This document shows positions 20,385 through 29,131 of a DNA stretch of 64,000 nt, piece after piece. Position numbers and translations under genes: made by a program. Each line of letters begins with the position of its first letter. Within the stretch, counting starts at the first letter, position 1. Source of the DNA: Caldicellulosiruptor naganoensis. Its GTDB lineage: Bacteria > Bacillota > Thermoanaerobacteria > Caldicellulosiruptorales > Caldicellulosiruptoraceae. The DNA lies in the NCBI RefSeq assembly GCF_026914285.1, contig NZ_CP113864.1, positions 2,232,501-2,296,500 on the forward strand, in the 5' to 3' direction. The notes beneath the pieces are model-generated. The model did not search any database. It worked only from the letters and a program-made list of their open reading frames with translations, and was not told where the DNA came from.

Positions 20385-20435
20385 CTACCCTACAGGCTTT
20401 TTGCAAGCTAAAAAGTGTCTCAAAAGTGCTCTTAA

Positions 20436-20464
20436 AACAAAAAGCTGCCTTTTGCCGGCAGCTT
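20436..20464 (-). terminator. Second hairpin in the thi leader
   Basis: On the minus strand AAGCTGCC (20464-20457) pairs with GGCAGCTT (20449-20442) and TTTGTTTT follows. Its loop holds GCCGGCA, which repeats the self-complementary GCCGGC at the 3' edge of the TPP aptamer. The plus strand also has a T-run after the stem, so it could work in both directions. Confidence 0.55.
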
Positions 20465-20500
20465 CTTTTTTTTTGTTCGCGTCTGAATGAGCTTTTATAT

Positions 20501-20548
20501 AAACAAAAAAGCCTTTAATGCCGGACTTTATAGCATTAAAGGCTTTTA
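20501..20548 (-). terminator. Terminator of the TPP riboswitch
   Basis: On the minus strand AAGCCTTTAATGC pairs with GCATTAAAGGCTT and TTTTGTTT follows. The 3' arm contains CCGGCATTA (20524-20516 read on the minus strand), the exact complement of TAATGCCGG at the 3' edge of the aptamer (20581-20573). This gives a competing antiterminator. Confidence 0.8.
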
Positions 20549-20565
20549 TTTTTTGCACTTTTCTT

Positions 20566-20664
20566 CCCTTCGCCGGCATTACCCGGATCAGGTTCAAAGG
20601 GTCAAGGCACGGGGATTTTTTAGTGCCTACTCTCAGCCGAGCTTTGCCCCGCTCAGCTCCCCCT
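20566..20664 (-). promoter_or_regulatory. TPP riboswitch (THI element)
   Basis: The minus strand carries the conserved TPP aptamer: GGGGAGCTGAGCGGGGC at the 5' side, CTGAGAGTAGGCACT, then CCCTTTGAACCTGATCCGGG and TAATGCCGGCG at the 3' side. It binds thiamine pyrophosphate. Here it precedes thiS and the rest of the thiamine operon. With the downstream terminator it should switch expression off when TPP is plentiful. Confidence 0.95.
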
Positions 20665-20774
20665 TAAAACCAGATATTTAATTTTTCACTTTTTAGTATA
20701 CCACTTTGGAAAAAGCTTTGCAAGAAAATCAAACTCAACAAAAAACTTTAAGTTATAAGAACCACAGTTTGTTC

Positions 20775-20984
20775 TTACTTCAATTTTTTTATTTCTTCAG
20801 GTGTAAGACCCGTATACTTTGAAATAAGCTCTATAGGTTGATTATCTTTTAGCATCTGTTTTGCGATTAATTTCATTGCGCGTTTCATACCTTGTTTCAT
20901 GCCTTGCTTCATTGCCTCTTTAGCAATTTTTTTCTTTTCTCTTTCAATTCCTTGCTTTATCTTTTCTGCTGTGCTTGAAAACAT
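20775..20984 (-). CDS. Small Rpn C-terminal-module protein, separate from its nuclease
   Basis: 69 residues: a charged helix with the repeat KQGMKQGMKRAM, then the C-terminal motif PIELISKYTGLTPEEIKKLK, which matches the end of every Rpn protein in this window. It starts at ATG 20984, seven bases after GGAGGTG. The upstream nuclease gene ends in TGA at 21000-21002 in the same frame, so the two halves of a normal Rpn protein are encoded as two genes with their own start. In Enterobacteria the separately made C-terminal part of Rpn proteins counteracts the nuclease; the same role is inferred here. Confidence 0.65.
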   Translation of the reverse strand: MFSSTAEKIKQGIEREKKKIAKEAMKQGMKQGMKRAMKLIAKQMLKDNQPIELISKYTGLTPEEIKKLK

Positions 20985-20999
20985 CTCATCCACCTCCAA

Positions 21000-21692
21000 T
21001 CATGATTTTTTAAACATTTCTTCTGCTTCTTCTTCACTAACACCATAAGACCTTAAAATAACCTCATACAACCAATCAGCTAATTCTTCTCTCTGTTCCC
21101 AGTTAAGATGTATTTTTCCTCTTAAATTCAATATTCTATTAAGCACCCTTTCAGGATTATTAGATACTTGGTCAATGTACATTGCTATTGCTAATACGTT
21201 TGATGCACTAATTAACTTCTCCTCGGGTATACTTTTGATATCTAAGAATATCACCTTGAAATTTTGTGCGTACTCAGGAAAATCTTCTGCAAATAGGCTA
21301 ATTTCGCTATACTGTTCATTAGGTTTCCAATGACTTATACCATTATACAGCACAATTGGCACAACTACTGGTATTTCACCATTTACTTTGTTTTTGAGCT
21401 GAATGAGATGCATATATTCATATAATCTGTGTAAAATTCTCTTGTCCTCTCTACTTTGAAATTCAATGGTCAAACAAAAGAAAGAATCTTTATACTTTAT
21501 CTTATATACTATGTCTGAGCTTTTCTTTTGCCACTTTTTATTTATCGACTCAGTTGCAATAATCTCTATATCATTCTTTTCTATTCTTCTAAATCTTTCT
21601 TCATTTAAAACATCCTGTAAAAACCAAATTAGATTCTCTTTATTAGAAAACAATTTTTTGTATCCTTCATCATACTTTCTATAAGTGCTCAT
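21000..21692 (-). CDS. Rpn-family PD-(D/E)XK nuclease, N-terminal domain only
   Basis: 230 residues of the Rpn (recombination-promoting nuclease, formerly putative transposase) family. The start YRKYDEGYKKLFSNKENL is typical. The nuclease core has SSDIVYKIKY, an aspartate, and CLTIEFQSRED, the ExQ motif standing for the ExK of the fold, followed by LHRLYEYMHLI and VVPIVLYNG. It lacks the C-terminal repeat and helix module, which follows as a separate small gene after an in-frame TGA. AAAGGAG precedes the ATG. Confidence 0.8.
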   Translation of the reverse strand: MSTYRKYDEGYKKLFSNKENLIWFLQDVLNEERFRRIEKNDIEIIATESINKKWQKKSSDIVYKIKYKDSFFCLTIEFQSREDKRILHRLYEYMHLIQLKNKVNGEIPVVVPIVLYNGISHWKPNEQYSEISLFAEDFPEYAQNFKVIFLDIKSIPEEKLISASNVLAIAMYIDQVSNNPERVLNRILNLRGKIHLNWEQREELADWLYEVILRSYGVSEEEAEEMFKKS

Positions 21693-21937
21693 ACTTTTCT
21701 CCTTTTTGTAAAATTACAATCATTGCAAAAAGTCAATGCTATTTTTATTATACCTCTTTTAAATCATCGATAACAATAAGCTTTTTCAGATTCCAAATCT
21801 ATCTAAATTGTAATATTAAATACAACATTTTTTAAAAGAAACTGAAAATTATCAATTGATTAAGGCTTCAATAATTTTGTTTATCGTTACATTTAATTTT
21901 ACAACAAACAATAAAGTTTTTTAAGTTGTTCTGGACC

Positions 21938-22171
21938 TTAGTTAATCTTCTCCTGCGCTATTTTTTCAATCTCTTCAATACTTAGGTTGGTCGCCTTGGA
22001 TATGATATCGTATGAAATTCCTAACTGAATCATTCTTTTTGCTGTCTCTATCCTCTCTTGCTGGATACCCTGTTGAATTCCTTGTTGAATCCCTTGTTGG
22101 ACTCCTGCCAAAAACTCTTTTGTTTTTGCTTCATCCAAAAGTCTTGCCACATTTGACACAAACTCACCCAT
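21938..22171 (-). CDS. Orphan Rpn C-terminal module with GIQQ repeats
   Basis: 77 residues starting MGEFVSNVARLLDEAKTKEF, then three GIQQ units, then a helix ending ISKATNLSIEEIEKIAQ. It is homologous to the C-terminal 80 residues of the Rpn protein at 56132. The nuclease domain is missing: the next gene upstream is a YhfC-type membrane protein. The start is ATG 22171 with GGGGGTGGAG just before it. It could be a solo antitoxin-like protein or a deletion remnant. Confidence 0.55.
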   Translation of the reverse strand: MGEFVSNVARLLDEAKTKEFLAGVQQGIQQGIQQGIQQERIETAKRMIQLGISYDIISKATNLSIEEIEKIAQEKIN

Positions 22172-22214
22172 TAGCTCCACCCCCTTTTTTATACACACCT
22201 TTCTTTCAGCCCTT

Positions 22215-22998
22215 TTAGCTTTCTTGTATTTTATGAATGTCTTTCCACTTTATGATATAAATTAGACTCAATACAGTCCATAGCAAAACTACAAGTTTAA
22301 TAGCAAATATATTAACTTTTACTAATGCCATATATGCAGCAGGGGCATCAATGATTGTGTGAAGCAATATTGCAAAAGCAAGATAATACAGCCTCTTTCT
22401 TTTAACAGCTACCAGAACCAAAAGCGAAAAAGCAATCTGAATTGTCATTGTGAAGACTCTTTCAAAACCGGCAAGAAGAAATGTCGAAGCAGGTGTTTCA
22501 ATAAGTGCACTTTTTATAGACTTAATTACCTCAGGAGAAACTTTGCCTTTTAAAAGAATATCTAAACTGCCAGAGTTAATTAAAAAAGAATACACAATGT
22601 TATTTATATAGGCTATTCCAACAAGCAAGATTGATTCAATCCCACCATGTCCAACCCCATAAGCAAGACCGTTTTGATAGTTTAGCCTATCTTTTTAAAA
22701 ACCCTCTAAAACCAATATATCTTCCAACCTCTTCAAAAATCCCAGCTGTCAGACCCAAAAAGAGAGAGTATACAATGTAATGCTTGGAAAATTGTACAAA
22801 GTAACTTTGTTTTGACAAGATCTGAAGTATCGGAATTCTCAGAATAACCTGAGAAATGAAAAATATTAATGCTACTATTAAAATTGATTTTAAAACTCCT
22901 GAGTACTTCTTTAAAACAATCACAGCCAGCACAACCGGAAAGCCTACTGAAAGAAGAAGTGTAATGCACATAAATATGATTTTGAGATTAGATACCAT
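22215..22998 (-). pseudogene. YhfC-family intramembrane metalloprotease, one frame slip
   Basis: About 260 residues with seven or so membrane segments. It has the catalytic-type motifs of the YhfC/CPBP superfamily: FEEVGRYIGFRG, then GLAYGVGHGGIESILLVG, then LLHTIIDAPAAY. The frame slips near 22695 in a run of A (minus strand TTTTTAAAAAGATAGG), between GFRGFLKR and DRLNYQNGLAYG; one or two bases restore it. The role in Firmicutes is poorly known. The start ATG 22998 has AAGAGGTG upstream. Confidence 0.75.
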
Positions 22999-23074
22999 AA
23001 CAAAACACCTCTTTTTAAGTTATATATGTGTTATACAGAATTATATACCATAGAAGCTTTAATTATCAAACAAA

Positions 23075-23124
23075 ATAAAAAAAGAGGGCTTTTGCCTCAG
23101 TCTACCTGAATGTGCAAAAGCCCC
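23075..23124 (-). terminator. Terminator of the MMPL operon
   Basis: On the minus strand GGGCTTTTGC (23123-23114) pairs with GCAAAAGCCC (23095-23086) and TCTTTTTTTATTTT follows. It lies just downstream of the heptad-repeat protein gene. Confidence 0.75.
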
Positions 23125-23135
23125 AAAAGCCATTT

Positions 23136-25298
23136 TCAAAAGCTTTTCTTTTCATGAGCCTTTACATTTGCTGTTTTTACCTCTTCTGAAACCTGTTTTT
23201 CTTCTTTTGCCTTTATCTCATCTGTCTTTAAAACAAATTTTACCTCACCATCAAGCTCATCCGAAATACCAGAAAATGTCTTATAACTCTGAGAAAATTC
23301 TTTCAGTTCATTCAAAGTGTCTTTTATATCATCAAGTTTCCCCAATGCCTCATCTGTTTTTGAATAGAGCTCTTTTATACCTTCATTGTGGAACTTTCGG
23401 TAGCTGTTGCTAAGAACCAGTGTTCCATCTTCAAGTTTTTTCGAGCCTTCCAAAAGCTTCTCTGAAGCTGAATAAACCATTTTTACCTTCTCATCAAACT
23501 TTTCCATTCCGCCGGAAAGCTGTTTTGCACCATCTTTTAACTTTTCTGTGCCGGAGACAAACTGTGCTGTTGCACTGTCAAGTTTTGCTGTGCCTTCACA
23601 AAACGCTTTTGTACCGCTTACCAGCTGTTCTTTTGAAGCCAAAAGTTTTTTTGCTCCTTCATCCAAAGCTTTTTTGCTGTCTTTTAGCTTTGCTGCTGAC
23701 TGGTCTAAGACTTTTTGATTTTGCACAATCAAATCAGACGAGCTTGCAATTTTAGCCTGTGCATCTTTTAATTGCAGCAAAGCTGTGCTTAACTTTTCTT
23801 GCCCTTGAGACATCTTTTTTACATTGTCAAGAATCTGCGAAAGACCATTTATCATTGCCTGTTTTGAATCAATCAACCCCTTTATTGCCTGTCTTTGCTT
23901 GTCAATTCCTGCTATGAGGTTTGCAACTATGTCCTTGACAACAGGGATGTTCTCTAATTTTTGCAAGCCAGAAATAACTGTGTCAAATCCATTATAAACA
24001 ATGTTTAAAACCTCAAGCTCTTTTTTGGTCCCTTCAAGAACATTTTGAATTGCATCCTGCAGCCTCTTTGCCCCAGCCTCCAAATCTTTTTGTGAAGAAG
24101 CAACCAAATCAAGCCCAGAAGATACCTTCTTTACTGCATCAAAAAGCTCTTTGTTTTTTCTAGACAAGGTCTGGTATCCATCTATTATCTTAATTGCACC
24201 GTCAGAAAACTGTGAACTTCCATAGGTATACTCATAAACCCCATTTCCAAATTCTGTAACACCTTTGTAAAGTTTTTGTGAGTTTTTGAGCAGTTCACTT
24301 GTACCTTTTCTTAGCAGCTTTGAAGAAGCGTATAGCTTTTCAGCCCCAGCTTCAAGACTCTTTACCCCTTTGTAAAGCTCACCTGACCCGTCTGACAAAA
24401 GTTTCAAACCATTTGTGAACTTTTCAAAATTTAAAGTAAACTCTTTTTCACCCTCAGATATTTTCACAGCACCTTCAAGGATTTTTTCACTGGATGTGTA
24501 AAGTGTATTAATTGCTTTTTGTAAGCTATCAACCGAATCAATCTCTTTTATATCTTTTATATCAAGCAGCTTATTTGTCGCAACCATATAGATTGGAGAA
24601 AGCTCAAAATTTTTACAATCAGCAGTAATTTCTATATACTTTAGAACATCTACAATATCACTTTCGCTTTCCAGCCCAAGACTCTCCAACAGGCCAGGAA
24701 AGAGTACCGAAACTACAGCCTGTGTATTTCCTTCTGTTATGACCTCACCAGCATTTGTCTTGACATTCTTGAATTTATCAAGAGGAAGATTTACAACCGC
24801 CGCAAAGGTCAAAGGTAGATAAATTGTTCTGTTTTTCCCATTTATTTTCACAATCTTTTGTTCTTTGCTTGCAACCTCTATCTTTATCTTTACCTTTCCA
24901 GACTTACCTGCTAAATCTTGGGGTTTTATCTCTTTTCCATTTAAATAGTATTTGATTGAAACCTCAAATGGAAGCTCTTTTGAAATAGTGCCCTGGTAAA
25001 ACAAATCATTGAAATTTAACTTCCAGGTGATATACTCTCCATCTTTTTGAGGACTTTCATCGCCCTTTAGATTTACTATATTTTTAAGCTCTGATTTGTC
25101 TTTTATTGTGACATTTGGGGTATCTGAGTGTATCCAGTCTGTGACTATCTGGCTTTTTACTCTGCCGCCAGCGTCCAAAATGACATATACTGTTTCCTTT
25201 TTGACAGCCGTATTAGCAAAAGCAGTAATGTTTGTGAACAAAAACACCACCGCAAGGCTGAGAGAAATTAGTTTTAAAAAGCCTTTATTTCTCATCAT
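23136..25298 (-). CDS. Exported heptad-repeat (coiled-coil) partner of an MMPL transporter
   Basis: 720 residues. A signal peptide (FLKLISLSLAVVFLFTNITAFA) leads to a beta-rich domain up to about residue 260. A very long region follows with repeats of the form LxxGxxxLxxG, such as KLYKGVTEFGNGVYEYTYG, AGAKRLQDA and GAKQLSGGMEKF, which is the pattern of YhgE/Pip-type and related extracellular coiled-coil proteins. The C-terminus is charged with no anchor, unlike YhgE. It follows the MMPL transporter gene by 32 bases, and such pairs are common in Firmicutes, suggesting a periplasm-side or wall-side partner in lipid or toxin export. The cargo is unknown. Confidence 0.7.
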   Translation of the reverse strand: MMRNKGFLKLISLSLAVVFLFTNITAFANTAVKKETVYVILDAGGRVKSQIVTDWIHSDTPNVTIKDKSELKNIVNLKGDESPQKDGEYITWKLNFNDLFYQGTISKELPFEVSIKYYLNGKEIKPQDLAGKSGKVKIKIEVASKEQKIVKINGKNRTIYLPLTFAAVVNLPLDKFKNVKTNAGEVITEGNTQAVVSVLFPGLLESLGLESESDIVDVLKYIEITADCKNFELSPIYMVATNKLLDIKDIKEIDSVDSLQKAINTLYTSSEKILEGAVKISEGEKEFTLNFEKFTNGLKLLSDGSGELYKGVKSLEAGAEKLYASSKLLRKGTSELLKNSQKLYKGVTEFGNGVYEYTYGSSQFSDGAIKIIDGYQTLSRKNKELFDAVKKVSSGLDLVASSQKDLEAGAKRLQDAIQNVLEGTKKELEVLNIVYNGFDTVISGLQKLENIPVVKDIVANLIAGIDKQRQAIKGLIDSKQAMINGLSQILDNVKKMSQGQEKLSTALLQLKDAQAKIASSSDLIVQNQKVLDQSAAKLKDSKKALDEGAKKLLASKEQLVSGTKAFCEGTAKLDSATAQFVSGTEKLKDGAKQLSGGMEKFDEKVKMVYSASEKLLEGSKKLEDGTLVLSNSYRKFHNEGIKELYSKTDEALGKLDDIKDTLNELKEFSQSYKTFSGISDELDGEVKFVLKTDEIKAKEEKQVSEEVKTANVKAHEKKSF

Positions 25299-25330
25299 TG
25301 TACTACACTTTCCCTCCTCTTCTCTTCACT

Positions 25331-27475
25331 TTATAACGTTTCATATTCTTCTGATGGCTTTACAGAAGCTTCTTTTGAACTCCAACCAAAAGTTGTTTTA
25401 GCAATTGCACCTTCAAAAAGAAGTAATAATGATGGCAGAATAAACAATATAACTATCATGCTTATAACTGCACCTCGTGAGAGCATCTCACACAGGCTTC
25501 TTATCATATCAATCTTTGCAATGAGTGCTACAGCCAATGTAGAAAATGCAAATGCCAGCGCACTTGTTACAACAGAGCGTGAAGATGTTTTTACAGCTAT
25601 TTTTATAGCTTCAAATCTATCATGACCTTTTTGAATTTCTTCTCTAAACCTTGTTGTCATCAAGATTGCATAGTTAATAGCAGAACCAAGCTGGATTGTT
25701 CCAAGTACAATTGATGCAATAAACGGCACTGTTACATTTGTGTAATATGGAATTGCTAAATTGATGAATATCGCAAGTTCAATTGCCAAAACTAAAATTA
25801 TTGGAATTGAGATTGATTTGAATGTTATGAGTATTATCATAAATATTGCCAAGATAGAGATAAAATCTACTCTTTTCAGGTCTGTGTCTGCCATCTCAAC
25901 AAGGTCTTTGGTCAATACTCCTTCGCCTGTAACATATGAACGCTTAGAATATTTTTTGACTATTTGCTGTATTCTTTCTATCTGGGCATTTTCTTCATTT
26001 GTAGCTGATTTGTAAATGGAGTTTATCATTATGAGCTTGAAATTTCCTTTTTCAAAGTTCTCCTTGACAGACGATGGTATAAACTCATCTGGAATAGCCG
26101 GTCCCAAGATATCGTCAAATGCCAATACCTTTTCAACACCTTTGACCCTTTTTATTTCTTCACACATGTTTTTAATCTGATACTTCGGCACTGACCTGTC
26201 AACTAAAACCATATGAGTTGTTGTCATGTTGTACTCTTTTTTAAGAAGGTCGGTTGCCTGCACAGATTTCATTGTCTTTGGCAAAGAATCTATGAGGTTG
26301 TAATATTCTTTGATGTTCACTCTGCCATAAATAGCTGGTATAAATGCAAGCAAAAATACAACAAAAAGCACTACATGGTATTTTGTTACAAACTCTGCTG
26401 TTTTAGAGAATGTCGGAAGGATATTTTTAAGTCTAAATTTGTGGATTGCCCTGTCAAATGTTAGAATCAAGGCAGGCAAAATGGTTACAGTTCCAATAAC
26501 ACCGAGGAATACTCCTTTTGCCATAACTATGCCAATGTCTGCACCAATTCTTAGCCTCATCGCACAGAGTGCCAAGAACCCTGCAATTGCAGTTGCAGCA
26601 CTTGACAAGATTGCAACAAGAGTCTTTGAAATAGCCTCTGCCATTGCCTCTTCTTTTAAGTCAAACCTCTTTCTTTCCTCATCGTATCTGTGCATCAAAA
26701 ATATTGAAAAGTCCATTGTAACACCAAGCTGCAACACTGCAGCAAGTGATTTTGTAATGTATGATATCTCGCCTAAGAATTTGTTTGTACCCAAATTGTA
26801 TATGATAGCCATCCCGATGCTTGTCAAAAACAGGATAGGTACAATAGGTGATTCCATCGTCAACAATAGAAGGATGAATATAAATATTACAGCAACAAGT
26901 ACATACAAAGGAGTTTTTCTGTCCGACAAATCCCTTGTATCTTTTATAATTGCTGACATACCACTTAAAAAGCACTGAGCTGTAGCAATTTTCCTTATCT
27001 TTGATATTGCATTTTGAGTTTCAAGTGATGATGCTGAGTTTTTAAACTGGATAAGCAGAAGGGTTGAGTCTTTGCTATAAAACGTGTTTTTCAAAATATC
27101 CGGTAGCATCTCTTTTGGAATTGTTGGGTCTAAAAAATCGTCAATCCATATGACCTTTTCAACCCCATCAACCTGTGAGATTTTACTCTTGAGCTTTTGT
27201 ATACTTGATATGTTCATATCTCCTTTTACAATGAGCATTGAAAGTGCAGCTTGCTTAAATTCCTTATCCAAGATATCTTGCCCTTTTACTGACTCTAAAT
27301 CCTTTGGAAGGTATGTGAGAATGTCATAATTGATCTTTGTGGTGACAAACCCATAGATTGATGGAATCAAAAGCAAAATTGCAATTGCTAAAACAAGTTT
27401 TCTGTGCTTTGCAACAAAAAGCCCAAACTTGGGTACAGCCGCATCATCTCCATTTCGATTTTGACTAATAGTCAT
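25331..27475 (-). CDS. MMPL/RND-type transporter
   Basis: 714 residues in two homologous halves. Each half has a membrane segment, an extracellular domain with a VxGVEKV block (VDGVEKVIWIDDFLDP and VKGVEKVLAFDDILGP) and a bundle of five or six membrane helices. Transmembrane helix 4 carries LGVTMDFSIFLMHRYDEE in the first half and LGSAINYAILMTTRFREE in the second, so the acidic proton-relay residue is present only in the first. The ATG start overlaps an operator palindrome, and no ribosome binding site is visible. It probably exports lipids or amphiphiles by proton antiport. Confidence 0.88.
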   Translation of the reverse strand: MTISQNRNGDDAAVPKFGLFVAKHRKLVLAIAILLLIPSIYGFVTTKINYDILTYLPKDLESVKGQDILDKEFKQAALSMLIVKGDMNISSIQKLKSKISQVDGVEKVIWIDDFLDPTIPKEMLPDILKNTFYSKDSTLLLIQFKNSASSLETQNAISKIRKIATAQCFLSGMSAIIKDTRDLSDRKTPLYVLVAVIFIFILLLLTMESPIVPILFLTSIGMAIIYNLGTNKFLGEISYITKSLAAVLQLGVTMDFSIFLMHRYDEERKRFDLKEEAMAEAISKTLVAILSSAATAIAGFLALCAMRLRIGADIGIVMAKGVFLGVIGTVTILPALILTFDRAIHKFRLKNILPTFSKTAEFVTKYHVVLFVVFLLAFIPAIYGRVNIKEYYNLIDSLPKTMKSVQATDLLKKEYNMTTTHMVLVDRSVPKYQIKNMCEEIKRVKGVEKVLAFDDILGPAIPDEFIPSSVKENFEKGNFKLIMINSIYKSATNEENAQIERIQQIVKKYSKRSYVTGEGVLTKDLVEMADTDLKRVDFISILAIFMIILITFKSISIPIILVLAIELAIFINLAIPYYTNVTVPFIASIVLGTIQLGSAINYAILMTTRFREEIQKGHDRFEAIKIAVKTSSRSVVTSALAFAFSTLAVALIAKIDMIRSLCEMLSRGAVISMIVILFILPSLLLLFEGAIAKTTFGWSSKEASVKPSEEYETL

Positions 27476-27511
27476 GATTTATATTATAAACAAAATTGAC
27501 TAACAGTCAAT
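27461..27511 (-). promoter_or_regulatory. Promoter and paired TetR-like operators of the MMPL operon
   Basis: Two palindromes share the core TGACT-n3-AGTCA: 27462-27474 (covering the start codon) and ATTGACTAACAGTCAAT at 27495-27511. The second overlaps a promoter on the minus strand: TTGACT, 16 bases, TATAAT. The -10 box is about seven bases from the ATG, so the mRNA would be leaderless or nearly so. The form of the palindrome suits a TetR-type repressor, which is not encoded nearby. Confidence 0.7.
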
Positions 27512-27613
27512 ACATTAAATAAATTTTTGGGGTTGTAAAAACTTTTGGGTATATAATAATAGCAAGAGGAGAAATTTTTTAAGAAAAATAACATTTGTTC
27601 TGGAGGAGATAAG

Positions 27614-27985
27614 ATGCTCTCAAACATTATTAACCAAGATTTCATAAAGCTTTTTCCAGCAGATACAGTAAAGCATGCTTTAGAGCAAATGCAAAAAAGA
27701 AAGAAAAGCGTTGCGGTTGTTGTAGATGAAAATGACTTTCTGAAAGGAATTATAGTAAAAGCCGATATATACAGGTTCTTAAGTCAGCCTGGGCACTTTG
27801 AAACATATCCTGTTGAGCTTGCAATGACAAAGTCGGTAATTACTGTTGATAAAAACGATGATATAAAACATGTTGCAAAGCTTTTGCGTGAAAATGACAT
27901 CTCAGCTGTGCCTGTCTTAGACAATGGAAAAGTAATAGGGCTTGTAGGGCTTGAGGATATAGTTGATTACTTTATAAAAATGTAG
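27614..27985 (+). CDS. CBS-domain protein
   Basis: 123 residues made of two CBS motifs (VKHALEQMQKRKKSVAVVVDE and IKHVAKLLRENDISAVPVLDN, each followed by a GL/KG turn), forming one Bateman module with nothing attached. Such modules bind adenine nucleotides and regulate partner proteins. CTGGAGGAGATAAG precedes the ATG. It stands alone with trmI downstream on the same strand. The partner is unknown. Confidence 0.85.
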   Translation: MLSNIINQDFIKLFPADTVKHALEQMQKRKKSVAVVVDENDFLKGIIVKADIYRFLSQPGHFETYPVELAMTKSVITVDKNDDIKHVAKLLRENDISAVPVLDNGKVIGLVGLEDIVDYFIKM

Positions 27986-28050
27986 TATTAAATATTCAAG
28001 TAAATTTTTAAAAATTGCAAAAAAATCTGTTGTGAAAAGGGGGCTAACAA

Positions 28051-28818
28051 TTGCACCAGGGATTTGAAACAAAAAGGGTTATAATTGGCCCAGATGGTTT
28101 TAAAAAAGTAGTTGACATAACCGTACCAAAGAGAGTAAATTTGCCAACAGGATATATAGATTCTACTTCTTTAGCGCAAATACCACCAGGCGGCAGTTTT
28201 GTAGCAAACGATGTTGAATATTATGTGTTTCCTTGTGACACATTTGACTATGTTATGCATTATCTAAAGCGCCACACCCAGATTGTCTACCCGAAAGATG
28301 GGGCATACATACTCATGCGCCTTGATATAAACCCTGGAAAAAGAGTTGGTGAAGCAGGTACCGGCTCTGGAGCTTTCACTTTATATCTTTCAATGGCTGT
28401 AGGAAACGAAGGAAAAGTATATACCTACGAGCAAAGAGAGGAGTTTTATAAACTGGCAGAAAAGAACATTAAGGGCTTTTCAAAATTTGACAATGTCGTG
28501 ATGCATAATAAATCAATCCTCGATGGAATAGAAGAAAAAGATTTGGACGCATTTTTCTTGGACATAAGAGAACCAGAAGAAGCTATACCTGAAATCAGAA
28601 AAGCATTAAAGCCTGCAGGGCACTTAGGAATACTTGTACCTACAACAAATCAGGTTGCTGAAACCCTGAGAGCTTTAGAAGAACATAAGTTTTATGTATC
28701 TGAAGTTGTGGAGATTATGATGCGCCAGTACAAACCCGTGCCAGAAAGGCTCAGGCCTGATGACAGGATGATAGGCCATACTGCTTATATGATCTTTGGA
28801 AGGAAAATTGGTGAGTAA
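28051..28818 (+). CDS. trmI: tRNA (adenine-58-N1)-methyltransferase
   Basis: TrmI methylates A58 in the T-loop of tRNA and is important at high temperature. An N-terminal beta domain is followed by a SAM-binding fold with VGEAGTGSGAFTLYL and, after TYEQREEF, the catalytic region FFLDIREPEEAIPEI. The C-terminal MRQYKPVPERLRPDDRMIGHTAY is characteristic. At 255 residues it is the family length. It starts at TTG 28051 with AAAGGGGG upstream. Confidence 0.92.
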   Translation: MHQGFETKRVIIGPDGFKKVVDITVPKRVNLPTGYIDSTSLAQIPPGGSFVANDVEYYVFPCDTFDYVMHYLKRHTQIVYPKDGAYILMRLDINPGKRVGEAGTGSGAFTLYLSMAVGNEGKVYTYEQREEFYKLAEKNIKGFSKFDNVVMHNKSILDGIEEKDLDAFFLDIREPEEAIPEIRKALKPAGHLGILVPTTNQVAETLRALEEHKFYVSEVVEIMMRQYKPVPERLRPDDRMIGHTAYMIFGRKIGE

Positions 28819-28820
28819 AA

Positions 28821-28866
28821 ACAAAGGGTTGGACAGTTTTTTCTGCCCAGCCCTTTTGTTTTTTAA
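28821..28866 (+). terminator. Terminator after trmI
   Basis: AAAGGGTTGG pairs with CCAGCCCTTT around a loop of mostly T, and TGTTTTTT follows on the plus strand. Confidence 0.75.
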
Positions 28867-28900
28867 AGAAAATTTCTTTGGACAAAGCGAAAAAAATCAT

Positions 28901-29131
28901 TTAATTATTATGCTTTGCGCGCAGCTCCTTTATCTTTTCAATATCAAGCCCTGTTATCTCATGAATTTCCTCATCTGAATATCCTTTTACTATCATCTTT
29001 TCTGCTATCTCAAGCTCCTTTTTCTGCAGCCCTTGTTGCAGTCCTTGTTGCAGTCCATCCTGAATTCCTTTTTGAATTCCTTCGTGATACCACTCTTCTC
29101 TTATTTTTCTCAAATTTTGAAAAAGTGGCAT
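28901..29131 (-). CDS. Predicted intragenic product: C-terminal module of the rpn gene
   Basis: Within the rpn gene, in the same frame, ATG 29131 is preceded by a perfect AGGAGGTG (29147-29140) at a spacing of eight. Translation here would give a 76-residue protein, MPLFQNLRKI onward, containing the GIQ/GLQQ repeats and the terminal helix motif. The same AGGAGGTGCAGGTAWAATG arrangement occurs in the rpn gene at 56132, and separate small genes at 20775 and 21938 encode the same module. Expression is inferred, not shown. Confidence 0.5.
   Translation of the reverse strand: MPLFQNLRKIREEWYHEGIQKGIQDGLQQGLQQGLQKKELEIAEKMIVKGYSDEEIHEITGLDIEKIKELRAKHNN

Noticed and set aside
20385-20681. Open frames of 64-70 codons upstream of thiS
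   Set aside because: They cover the TPP aptamer and the terminator hairpins; no protein signature.
21000-21002. TGA between the nuclease and the C-terminal module read as a recoded stop
   Set aside because: The downstream part has its own GGAGGTG and ATG, so two genes are the simpler reading.
23168-23755. Plus-strand frames opposite the heptad-repeat gene
   Set aside because: They mirror the repeats of the minus-strand gene and have no signals of their own.
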